A stretch of DNA of 64,000 nucleotides, from positions 1 through 64,000 of the forward strand of contig JASANH010000783.1 in assembly GCA_030248295.1 (NCBI GenBank), read 5' to 3'. How positions within the stretch are numbered: position 1 is the first letter of the stretch; every line of letters starts with the position of its first letter. The notes below the pieces were generated by a model that saw only the letters and a list, made by a program, of their open reading frames with translations, searched no databases and was not told the origin of the DNA. Shown here piece after piece: positions 1 through 9,948 of the stretch. The DNA is from Mesodorylaimus sp. YZB2_4 (taxonomy: Eukaryota > Nematoda > Enoplea > Dorylaimida > Dorylaimidae). The position numbers and the translations under genes are program-made.

Positions 1-759
1 CAAGGACGAAAGCGGCTATGACAACCAAAACACTTAAAATCCGTTAACTATGCCGCTTACATCAGGTACAATAGAGCGCACTGATTTACAGCCCATCTTT
101 GGCAATCAGTATCGACAAACAATCGGACTAACCTGTCCTGTTGGCGTGGTGCAAAAGCTCTACTGGTATTTCTCTCTGCTCGCACACACCCCTATTCTTT
201 CTGAATGGCGAGCAGGTACAATATGACTGAAAGGGCCGTGGCTTCTCAGCTTTTAGGCGACTACAGACAACACTCATTCATCGCTCAGACCCTGAATGTC
301 CGGACTCTTTGAAATTCAGAGAGTGGCTGCAAACTTCTCTTACCCCAAGACTTGCAGAAGGGATATCTTCCATAAATGACTAAACTTACAAAACACAGTG
401 TGCAGCAGTCAAGGCAAATCTCGATTTATTGTTGTGTAATCGAGTGCCTCTGATTAAAGTGGCGCCGCACAGTGGAACGACTAAATAATCTGCTCGAATA
501 CTCAGCATGAAAGGTAATTCATCGGGCGATGCACTCAAACCTCGAATCACGTCTGAAAAGTAAATTTTTGCATTTTGTAGTCAGCCACAATGTTGTATAA
601 ATTAAAGAAGGGCTCACGAACTTGCGGCTTAAGCTATCCCTGACGAAGGAACAAATCGGAGTTTTTCTGGCTCTCGATAACAGTCAGAGGCATTTCACAA
701 TTAAATCGGAAAACTAGCAACATCAATACCCTATCTATCTGGCCTTCTTTGTTTATTCT
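1..759. other. Region without a recognisable gene
   Basis: I see no open frame with family resemblance or splice-signal support on either strand. Stops are frequent in all frames. This could be intergenic DNA or an intron of a gene lying outside the window. Confidence 0.5.
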
Positions 760-905
760 CGGTCATTTTGTGTTCGGTCTTTTTTACACGCGGTATTATG
801 ACCAGCGGTCAATTTGTCCGGCGGTCTTATCTCGCCGCGGTCTTTTGTACGCGGTCTTTTGTCGCGCGGTCTTTTGTTGGCTGTCTTTTGTCGTGCGTCG
901 CTCAG
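760..905. repeat. Imperfect minisatellite built on GCGGTCTTTTGT
   Basis: About eight imperfect units of 14-20 bases follow one another, each with a core like GCGGTCTTTTGT or CGGTCATTTTGT. The last three units are the best preserved. The open frames here arise from the repeat itself and show no protein family resemblance. Confidence 0.75.
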
Positions 906-2042
906 AACACCCTCCATGCAGGCCTCCTAGTCACCCCCAAAAAGGTTTTATGAAATGGACCTTTCTAGTCCTAGCAGAACCAGAAAAGGACCGGAAAACC
1001 CAAAGTTTTTCACTAAAAAATTAAATGAAAATCATTAGCTTTCCACAACCTTTTCTAGTCCTAAGCCCGGACAGTATCAACAGACCCTCATATCCGCTAT
1101 ACTGCACCAACATGCTCATGCGATACGGGTCAAGTGTTTGAGTGGAATCAGTCATAGCACAATCCGCCTCATGTTTAGTGTGCACTGGACATTTAAGCGC
1201 CACACACTCCTAATAGGTATGTCCAGTTTGACTTTCAGTCAACCGCCTATGCAAATATGCACTCGTAGCGTGACCATCAGATGGCCAGGGCGAACCGGAG
1301 GACCCGTAGACGGGGCTGGTCAGACTGTCACTTGGCACCAACGGAATCAAGAGTCGGTTGAAATTTTGGTTGTGGCCCTCGGGGGCTCGAAACTTCCAAA
1401 GTTGGAAATCAGGAAATTTTAAGGACATATGATCCGCTTTCGAAAATTTTTGGAACAGTTTGAATGCGCTGTTCATAACAACGGAGCACTATAGGACTCA
1501 GAAAGGTTCGGTTATCTGGAAGCATTGCTAATGGGGCGTGTTCCTCAATGGGGTAAAAATTAATCGATAGATTTCACATTTTTAACGGTTATTGACTGAA
1601 ACATGTCAGCAGCGTACATTAGCAGAACGCCCTAATCAGAGCACCCAGTATTTCTGTGCGAGACTGTATCAATACTCTGGGCGTGAGGGCGGCTTAGCAG
1701 GTCGATGATAGGTGAGAGGAGTCCTGATTGTTTTATTACTGCACAAAATGCGTCATGAAAGTGATGGTATCAAGCGGCAAGATCTTGGTGGGCAAGGTCT
1801 TGCTCATGAAAGATACAGTTTACAGACGCTTTGGATATTCTAGCGAGTAACGTAGAGGGCGAGGGTAGTTGGCTTGTGTTGGCCATGAACGGACATTTAT
1901 GAATGAATAATAGAAATGACTTATAGCATTTATGGAAGTGTTTAGACCGAAAATGCGAGTGTCTGATGCGAATCATAATCTGTCGCAGCATGGTGATATA
2001 TGCTGGTTTTATTAGGAGTTGTACAAAAACTTCAGTGAAGCA
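906..2042. other. Intergenic stretch, nothing recognised
   Basis: Only short opposing frames occur here, none with domain resemblance or convincing splice signals. It lies just downstream of the MCT-A gene, which is transcribed toward it. Confidence 0.5.
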
Positions 2043-3885
2043 TCAAGCAATAGAGATGGTACGGTCTCTAGTTTTCAGCTTTCGGCATCGCGACTCTCCA
2101 ATATTTCCCCTTGGTTCTCGAAAAGCACTCATTCTTCTTCGCATTAGAAGCAAGAGGCAACACAGTCCAAATCCGATCATGGAATTAATTGACGTCAAGA
2201 GAAAGGCGTACTGAATGTCCGTCTGATCAGCTAGCCAACCTAAACGGCAAAGATAAAAAAAGACGATATGTAGGTGAACCGACCAATTCACTCTTCAACC
2301 CTACTGAAGGCAACCGGTGCCACAAAATACTGACTGACAGTGTGAGTGTTGTCATGCATGCGGTTGTAGAACGAATAAAGGAATGGGTAAGATAACCAGG
2401 TATTGCAAGATAACAAGGTAAAACACTGTAGATTACCGAAGGTTAATGCAGGAATCGCCCCCCGTATTTGTACTGTACATCAATGCTTTCTGAGCATCAA
2501 AGGACAGTTTTAAACTGCTTCACTTGACTTTCTAGTAGCAGCTTTTGCGGGGAGAGCTCCTCCCGTTGTAGTACTGTCCGGTGATTGACTGCAAGCTGCC
2601 AATGCCAAGCACAAATCAGTACCAACCTACTATCCTTTTCATATAATTCAAATCCAGCAGCCACATTAATGTTACTACTTAGGTGATTTCAGTCTATATG
2701 TACATGTTTTTGACCTGCTTGACCTCCAATATACATATCGTACTCACCAGAAAGAAGAGAAAGTCCAAATCCACCAAGTCCTACTGAGAACATGAAATAT
2801 CCAAGCCCAGTCACAACCTTATCCACACCAAACAAATCGATGATAACATTAGGTGGTTGAGAAAATTTGACAGCTTGCCCAAATCCGAAAATCGCCATGG
2901 CAATTGCAAATGACCAAAAACCATAACAAAATACACAGGCCGCGATACCAGCTGCTTGGGCTACGGTTAGAATTGAATAGAGGAGAGTTTTGTCAGTGCA
3001 CTTTAGCTGGATAGCAAAAGCGACTACGACCCTGGCTAGTAAGTTGCTCATGTCAGAAATCGATACAAGCGCGGCACTCTGCCACGTTGTCAGTCCACGA
3101 CTGATGATCAAACTGTTGATCATAGAGAATAAAGTGAAACTGACGCCTCCCAGCACAACGCCTTCTAGAAGCAGCAATATGAAACGGCAATCCTTGAGTA
3201 AGGCCAGGTCGAAAAGAGAATGCATGGCGACCCCGCGATGCAGCACACGACTCTTACAAATTGCCCCGAATATGACCAGCTGCAAGCAGAAGCCAGCTTG
3301 GATAAGCATAGAGCCACGCCACGTGTACGTCTCGATCAGGAACAGGCTTAAGGGGGCGATTATCCAACCACCCAAAGCTCCCCCAATGGCCGCGAAACTG
3401 GTTGCGAAGAATCGATGACTCTCGAAATATTCGGGCAAAAGGCTCAAGGAGGGCGTGACACACAGACCATAGCCAATGCCGCATAGATAGCCGTACGTCA
3501 GAGACAATTGCCAGAGGTCGGTTGCGAAATAGGACAGGGCCATGCCTGCACTGGTCACCAAGGCTCCGGTCATGATCACTGCCCTGGCACCATATCGTTT
3601 CTGCAGAACACCCGCCACTGGTCCAACTAAGAACATCAGGGCGTAGCATATGGCGCCTGGCATGGAAGTGGCTCTCCTGGACGATTGAAAATGGTCTAAG
3701 AAAGCGACGAAATAAATTCCATAATTCATTGCTTGTCCCAAAACAACGAAGTTGATCATTAAGGAAGACACCAACACCAACCAGCTGTACCCCCTGTCCA
3801 TTGAATGCATGGTTGAAAATACTATGTCGAAGGCTGACCTAGACTGTAGAGTGCTTACAGGCTGTAGTGAAGTGGCTCGTCGCAC
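2043..3885 (-). CDS. Monocarboxylate transporter-like MFS protein, copy A (MCT-A)
   Basis: This is a plasma-membrane-type major facilitator of the SLC16 (monocarboxylate transporter) fold. The substrate cannot be read from the sequence. Two exons fit: 3885-2748 and 2239-2043, joined in phase 1 across a 508 bp intron (GTGAGT..TTTAG), giving about 444 residues. Near residue 30 is MDRGYSW, a variant of the SLC16 DGGWGW-type motif at helix 1. Near residue 150 is YFESHRFFATSF, matching the second family motif before helix 5. Twelve hydrophobic segments are spread along the protein, and the second exon supplies the last one followed by an Arg/Ser-rich cytosolic tail. The start used is the first ATG of the open frame, although the methionine of MHSMDRG may be the real one. 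MCT-B at 25.6-27.5 kb is a close paralog with the same intron position and phase. Confidence 0.85.
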
Positions 3886-4306
3886 GTCTCGTCTTTAGAT
3901 GGGAAAGTTTTTTATTGAAATATCTCATCGAGCTGTATATTTTTACTCTTAACGCCATCTTTTTTGCCAATGTTTTTTATGGCAGTGATAACGATATGGC
4001 TGGGCCAGACGTCTGGCGTGTAGCGTCTGAATCTCTTCAAGTAGGTACTCATGTAGAGGCGGGATTCCGACTCTGTTAGGGCAAATTATTTTGTGTAGGT
4101 AATTGTACGCCTTCCCTCTCGGATGCCCAAGCTTGCTTCTGCTAATTTATGAACATGCACATCAATAGGTCTAAAGGGAGACTAACGTCAAGACTTAATA
4201 CATGAAACCCTGTGAACCTCTGTTCTGACTCCAGTACAGTCGAGACCACTTATAGTCACACCGGATAATATCACAGTCCGGTTATTATCACAAGTTTTAA
4301 AAGTCC

Positions 4307-4349
4307 CGAATTCTTCCCCTATACTTTGCGTGTATAGGGGAGAAATTCG
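4307..4349. repeat. Near-perfect hairpin inside a degenerate MITE-like block
   Basis: Two 18-base arms, CGAATTCTTCCCCTATAC and GTATAGGGGAGAAATTCG, pair with two mismatches around a 7-base loop. The surrounding 4230-4430 contains related phrases (TTATTATCACA, CCGCTTATTGTCACA, and CAGTCGAGACCACTTATA, which resembles a pogo/Tigger-type terminal repeat). A decayed non-autonomous DNA transposon is a reasonable inference, but no second terminus was located. Confidence 0.45.
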
Positions 4350-4914
4350 TATTTTGAGTTCGCTCATTATCACGCTGAATTTGGCTTAGTCCGCTTATTG
4401 TCACATAAATTTCTTGGCCAAGCGGAATAAGTATGAGAAAAGAGTCACATTTCCACTTTTGTCAGCCTGAAACAAATGCAAAATCGTCAAAAACTAGGAT
4501 TTCTCGCGAGAAAAAGCTTGGTGAAGGCGCATAGCACCTTTATGCTTCAGCTTTGATCTGACTGATTCTCATATTTTAGATTTCTTTAATTACAAAAACT
4601 TTTGAAAAAGCGTTTCGTCTTTAAAAAAGCTAGGAATATATTTGAAAAAAATACGAAATGGCGATGAAACGCATAACAGTAAAGTTTTGGCCATTCACCA
4701 GGTTGGCTGCTTCTTTAATAACAATATCTAATGCGTTAGAATGATAACAATACCAGTAATAGTAGCGATATACGGCATCTCATTTTCTGCTAGCAATATT
4801 TAACTCTAAGGAGTATAGGACACGCGAGCAAGCGCGACACTCCTGCACCTCAGGCAAGCCCTTTCAGGAGTGTTACAGTGGCTAGTCTGGCCGGCTCACT
4901 GATTACTGCCTGAT

Positions 4915-5310
4915 AAGTTGATGCTGTAATTGAATTCCCTGAATTCCACTTGACATATCTGATGGGCAGACCAAACCCAAATCGGCAGGCCGCGGTATCC
5001 TAGATGGGCGAATAACACCATCATGAGATTCCTTATTCCCTGAATTTCGCAGCGCTGATGGGCTTGGATCATCTCTCTTCGTTGAACACAGTGTATCATA
5101 AATATCAAATATCTTGTTGGAAGGTGACAAACAATTTTGCGTTATTTGATATCCCGATTTTTAAAGCGAATTGAATTGAACAACGTGCAGTACGTGACAT
5201 GAACAAAAGAGCAGCATATCGACTGTCATAGCTTTCGCGCTTCAAAGAAAAGAGCAGACAGGCATGGATTGGTGTGTACAAGCCCGACTTCTTTTCAAAA
5301 ACGAGTAAGC
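4915..5310. repeat. Duplicated upstream block, copy A (decayed)
   Basis: This block lies about 1 kb upstream of the MCT-A start and is clearly related to 28085-28460, which lies upstream of MCT-B in the same orientation. Shared landmarks include the GATGCTGTAATTGAATTC-type phrase, CGC-GCTGATGG, ACAAACAATTTTG.G and an ACACCAATC.AT phrase, in the same order and similar spacing. On the minus strand both copies keep a reading frame containing HQ(R/Q)C(E/D)xQ, so the ancestor may have been an exon. In this copy the frames are more broken than in copy B. Confidence 0.6.
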
Positions 5311-5709
5311 CATGATCGTGAGTTCAAATGTTTCAGTTAAAGTTAAAGTTTTGATTTATGGACCAAAATAAGTCATCAAAGTGCCCATTAAAAAGAGGCG
5401 GCATTATTATTACTGCTGGAGCACCCTCCAGTAATGCGCTTGAACTATATTCGTAAAAAGAACCTTGTGTTCCAGCCTGCCTGCATCTGGTGGCATAGGT
5501 ACTAGGGCACCCTTTTGGAGTCCCATTTGTAGAGACGACTGAGCACGGTTAACTGCTGGGTGGACTTGCAAACTCCAGCAAAAAGTACAGTCAACAATGC
5601 ACAGCTGCACATTGTCCCTCTGTGGCGATCATCCGCAGCTGGAGGTTGGTCGTCAGTGGTCGCTGTGGGGTTTTGTTTCCGCCGAGCAGACGTCGTTCTA
5701 GAAGTTGTC

Positions 5710-5994
5710 ATGGCGGGCATTCAGGAGCAGTTGGCGGCGGAATTGAATGCCTACATGCAAAAGTAAGTAACTGTACTTGCTGCGGTCAGTTCTCTGACTG
5801 TCATCTGTAAGTTGTTTCAGAGAAGACCGTTATATTTCGTAAACTTCGGCCATAATCGAAAGTCTAACGGGCTACAACCGCGAGTGCATTGCCTATGCGT
5901 TCTTGTCTGACGTGTCAGCCTACTTGATCATTGGCCATGGAGCAGAGCTTCTGTGCAATTTCATCGGGTTTGCCTACCACCGTGTACGCTTCGT
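5710..5994 (+). pseudogene. REEP5/6-like gene fragment, interrupted by a stop
   Basis: REEP5/DP1/Yop1 proteins shape tubular endoplasmic reticulum with paired membrane hairpins. Exon 1 (5710-5762, starting ATG GCG GGC) joins exon 2 (5821-5994) through GTAAGT..TTTCAG in the right phase. The frame then hits TAA at codon 25 and continues cleanly through SLTGYNRECIAYAF and GAELLCNFIGFAY, the latter matching the family's GASLLCNLIGFGY membrane motif. A good donor (GTAAGT) follows at 5995, but no further REEP exon is visible. Instead an MCT scrap and a LINE follow. The in-frame stop and missing C-terminal half indicate a dead 5' fragment. A TAA sequencing error, or a complete gene disrupted only here, are alternatives. 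Confidence 0.7.
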
Positions 5995-6108
5995 GTAAGT
6001 ACAGTAATATGAATTATATGTGTAGGGTTTTTGATCTGATGGCTCGGGGAATACTGCATAATGACTGTGACTGCAGTGGTTCTGTGTTTCAGTCGTAGCC
6101 TTGGATTC

Positions 6109-6196
6109 CGAGTCCATAGCCCAGGCCGCACAGACAGCCGTACGTCAGAGACAAATGCCAGAGGTTGGTCGCGAAATAGGACAGGGCCATGGCCAA
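6109..6196 (-). pseudogene. Fragment of a third MCT-type transporter
   Basis: About 88 bases match the coding strand of MCT-A near 3465-3550 and MCT-B near 27125-27215, on the same (minus) strand. The shared stretch encodes the segment around GYLCGIGYGLCVTP to ALSYFATDLW. The match is closer to MCT-B (for example CAGACAGCCGTACGTCAGA, and AAATGCCAGAGG rather than AATTGCC). No flanking MCT sequence is present on either side, so this is an isolated scrap left by duplication or by illegitimate repair. Confidence 0.8.
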
Positions 6197-6274
6197 CATC
6201 GCTGACTGGGTATTCAAGGTAGTGTAGACCCCCCTAAAAAATTTTGGAAAAATTTTGTAAAGGGACCCAGCCAG

Positions 6275-7830
6275 CCTAGTCTAGGCCTGCATCATACGAA
6301 ATGTTAAAAAAACGAAAAAAAGACGCAAGGCGTAAAATTGTGCGCGTTCCAGTTCATGCACATCCTGTTTCAAAACTGGGTCCCAACAAACACATCCGTA
6401 TTCTAAAACTGATCTCACACAAGCATCGTAAACTAAGCCAAGAACTGAAAGCACCACATGACTAACAAGTTTTCGACGCAGGGCACCGAACATGGAAATA
6501 GCTTTTTCGCACAACGCTGCTAGCATGTTCGCTAAATTTCATGTCGTTAGTGAAAAGGACGCCCAAATACTTAACCTGGTTGTATACAGCTACTCGTTGG
6601 GAGCGACCACTCAAATACGACGAAAGCCAGCAGATCGATTTGGGAGGTACGAGCACTTGATGATCATGTTGCAGACGATTCAATAATAGCGTGCAGCATG
6701 TTCGACTTGATCGTAGGCTTTCTTCAGGTCCAGAAAAATGCCCGCCACGAATTTATACCGCTTGGAGTTTAGGGAGTCGTGGATAAATCGGCTAGCAGAT
6801 ATAAGGGCACTGTTTGTTCCTCGTCGCTTCACGAAACCGTGCTGATGATCAGATAATGACAAAAAGGGCTGATCAGTCGATTAACGTGACGCTCGAGAAG
6901 TTTTGATAGAATAGGAAGAAGTGAAATCGACCGATATAATGTCAGACTGTTCTTGTCGCCAGTTTTTGGGATCGTAGTCACTTTAGCGATCTTCCAAGAG
7001 TCAGTGAAACATTCTTCATCGATCGATCGATTAAACAACAGGGTTAAAGCGGGCGCGATCGAGGGGCGATGTTTTTAATAATGGGAAGTCAGGCCATCAT
7101 CCCCTGGGGCGCTGTTTCTTTTCAATCCACAGAATGTTCGCTGATCATAAAGTCAATACTGTGACCGTCTTCAACAGATGGCGGATAAAATAAATTATAG
7201 TCGGAGTTGTTGAAGTTAATTGCGAATTGATTGTTCAATGCCTCCTTTCTCGCCCGGACTTAATAAAGGGCGATCAAATTCGTCGACCAAGGCAGGAATT
7301 TTTCGATCAGAAGGCGCCACTCGGTAATAAGCAGACCAAATTGCAGCTAGAGAATCAACGTTCGAAAAACTGGATTTAATGAAGTCGATTTTCGCCTTAC
7401 GAATTCCTTTTCTACACTGCGAGCGTAAAGACAAAAATATGTGTGCGCCGATCGATTGTCGAACTGCTCTTTTTCCACGATTCATAAGCCACATTTTGCG
7501 ACGAATCGTCAGGTCGAAAGTCATCCACAGAGTGCGTTTATCGCACCAAATGTCTCGCTGAGGAATCGATTCAAGCAGAACATTGCTGACAGAATTCGTA
7601 AAATCAGAACAAGCGTGTGACTGTAGGGGCATACGACACAAGTTTGCACAAATCCAACTGTCCGATGCGGCTTTTGATCCAATTCCAATTGACGCGCTTT
7701 AATAACCATTCTCGACGAGTGTCTGTTAAACGATGGCTAGGGCGGCCATACAGCGACACGGAAATCGATGAATGGTCTGAAGTTGTGATTGGCGGTAAGC
7801 CACTTGGTAAGCTTTCAAGACCAGCCAGCT
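6275..7830 (-). mobile_element. Degenerate non-LTR retrotransposon (jockey/CR1-like LINE)
   Basis: Read on the minus strand, pieces of one LINE ORF2 appear in order. From 7830 comes the endonuclease end, with the ITTSDHSSISVSL motif holding the catalytic SDH. A linker follows (7640-7220). The reverse transcriptase start is at 7040-6830 (TTIPKTGDKNSL, then YRSISLLPILSKLLE). Next is the QHGFVKRRGTNSA motif and motif A FLDLKKAYDQ (6860-6690). Then come YLSGRSQRVAVYNQ and KYLGVLFTNDMKFSEH (near 6640-6540), and finally the ALRRKLV and SVLEYGCVCWDPV tail (to 6281). The pieces sit in different frames with stops between them. The segment that should carry the FADD catalytic motif between GRSQRV and KYLGV is missing. 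The copy is therefore inactive by both frameshift and internal deletion. Confidence 0.88.
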
Positions 7831-8104
7831 AAAAGGAGTTTTTAACTAAACAGAGACACTGCATCCATGTATATTGTATGCAGTAGGTGCAGTGAGAGCC
7901 GTGATCAACATGCACAGGTGTCGTCTACATTGATCGTAAGAAGAGATATACTGGAAGTTGATTGGCATGAAATATTGCTGTGTGCCTGCTTGCTGTGAGT
8001 GGAGGGGCTTATAAGTAAGTTGAAGCTTCCGAATGAGCAAGCAAACTACAGTATATTATAATAGAACGCTGTAGAGTCAAAAGAACAAGGTCGCAACGAG
8101 TTCG
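7831..8104. other. Spacer between LINE and Ser-rich gene
   Basis: Short unrelated frames only. Nothing recognisable was found on either strand. Confidence 0.4.
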
Positions 8105-9450
8105 TCACCTACCCTGACCCTTCATCGTAGTCCCAAATCTCAGATGTGTCTTGAAAAAATCAATGGAACGTACAGTAGTGAAAACATGATTGAATCCTAT
8201 TCGTTGAAGCATAGCCTCCTCACTGTATGCTTCCGATGACGAATCGACTGACGAAAACTGCCGACCTGCCAACTGCGATGGTGATCGAGAATGGGAAGAT
8301 CGAATTTGCGGTTTCTTAGGAATAATTGGTTTCGACGACGCAGCTGTGTCGTCAGGCGACGACACCAGGCAGTGATCCACTGATAAGGCAACACCTACCG
8401 TAGAAATGGGCTCAAACGAGCTCTGCAGCCGGTTATCTGATCGGATATTACACACCTTTCTTGAATCTGATTGATTTTCATCAAGAATCTACGCAGAGAC
8501 CCTCAATTTTGATCTTATTGCCTGGGAAAAGAGAAGTGAGAAGCTTTAAGCTAAACCTAAACTAGGAGTCACTACTTTTCAGCGCATGAGGCTGAACGTT
8601 CCCAGGATTCGGGATGATCTCGCTGTAATTCGACGAAGATGTCGACGCACCTCGTAAATGCAGTGCCACACTGCCTATATCCATCGGTTTTCCCGCCGAA
8701 GCCATTGAACCGGGCGTGAATTCACGGGGGAAATGATTCGACATGCTTGAAGTCGATATGGAGTCCGCATCTTCATCCTTCGACCAGACAGAATTCGATC
8801 GTTCTTTCCCACATTCCGACGATGTCCTCCGATCTAACGAGCTCTCTCCAATCGATCGATCAATCGATTTTCGCTGTATTAGTGCCTCCACATCGCCACT
8901 GTTCTCACCAGACGCAGCGCACAAAGGCGAATCCAAATGTCGACGCAACCAAACTTCATCCCGTCGTCGTATATCATCCTCGAGAGTATGTGCAGGTGAC
9001 TCGGGCGATTCTTTCAAACTGCCATGATTCGACAAATTCAAATCATCCGAGAACGCACGTTGAGCACCATCGCAATTCGACGGTGGTGCAATTGAATCAG
9101 TCGGCGACACGGCCATTGCATCAGGTGATAGCATACCAGCACTCGGTGGTTGTAATTCGTCATACGAGTGTTCCAGCGTAATTGCATTCTCCAACGTTAC
9201 TAAAAGAAAAATTTAATCACTAGCGATCAATTTATGACCAATTCCTCTTCTCGAAAATTTAGATTCACGTGAACGATATCAGGACATGAATTCAAGGCGG
9301 CCGGGGTCAAGCCTCCGGCCAATCACCTCTATCCAACTTACACTTGTGTGAAGACCCCATCGTCGCTGATTTCTCCATTTCAGCACCCGGCATCGATTTG
9401 TCCACTGGTCCAGCGCCCTCTTCATCGAACTCATATACGGATCCATCATA
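8105..9450 (-). CDS. Ser-rich, largely disordered protein (partial, family unknown)
   Basis: I do not recognise this protein. Minus-strand exons can be seen at roughly 9445-9349 (frame containing YEFDEEGAGPVDKS, donor T|GTAAGT) and 9202 down to about 8571 (acceptor TTTTAG). They join in matching phase. The second exon is rich in Ser, Asp, Glu and Arg, with patches such as DDIRRRDEVWLRRHL and ALIQRKSIDRSIGES, and looks like an unstructured regulatory region with many potential Ser phosphosites. Two 3' ends are possible. A short intron to TTTTCCCAG at about 8515 ends the protein at 8481 after KIKIEGLCVDS. Alternatively, a further exon from 8489 to about 8115 (IIPKKPQIRSS.., then EAMLQRIGFNHVF) continues and has a donor GTAGGT. 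Upstream exons are not identified. Calling this a gene rests on splice signals and open frames only. Confidence 0.5.
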
Positions 9451-9948
9451 TTCTCATCGCTGAATTCCGAAAGGCTTTACTCGTTCATATTCATGTTTTA
9501 CCACGTCATCAAGCACAGCACAGGTACACGCACCCGAGGGTGAAGGGACATATCACTCGAAATACCCAGCCGCTGGCCAGTACTGCGCACCTAGCGTGAG
9601 AGGCAGACGCCTAAACTCGCCAGGCCACGGGCACGGCATGTGCCTGGTGGCTTAGTCGCGGGGTCCCCCTACAATCGCGAAGCTCCAGAGATTTCCCTAA
9701 CAATGCTCACATGCAAAGACTGGAATGTGACTAGCTTTAAAAAAGTTGGTACCCAAGATGATAATTCCAAAAATCCATAAACAGAAAATCGATATTATGC
9801 TGCGGGTAATTAAAGATGGTGGTGCCCCAGCACAGTCCACTTCACACTGCCAACTACCACTGCCCTCCTTGCGCACCCTCACAAAGTCATTCGTGTTCGC
9901 TTGGTCAGGTGAGTGGTCGGGAACGCAATTGTGTGATCGCGGTCGACA
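9451..9948. other. Upstream region of TK1, no gene recognised
   Basis: About 500 bases separate the Ser-rich gene and TK1, which are divergently transcribed, so promoters for both should lie here. A GC-rich patch at 9560-9680 looks repetitive, but I could not match it confidently elsewhere in the window. Confidence 0.4.
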
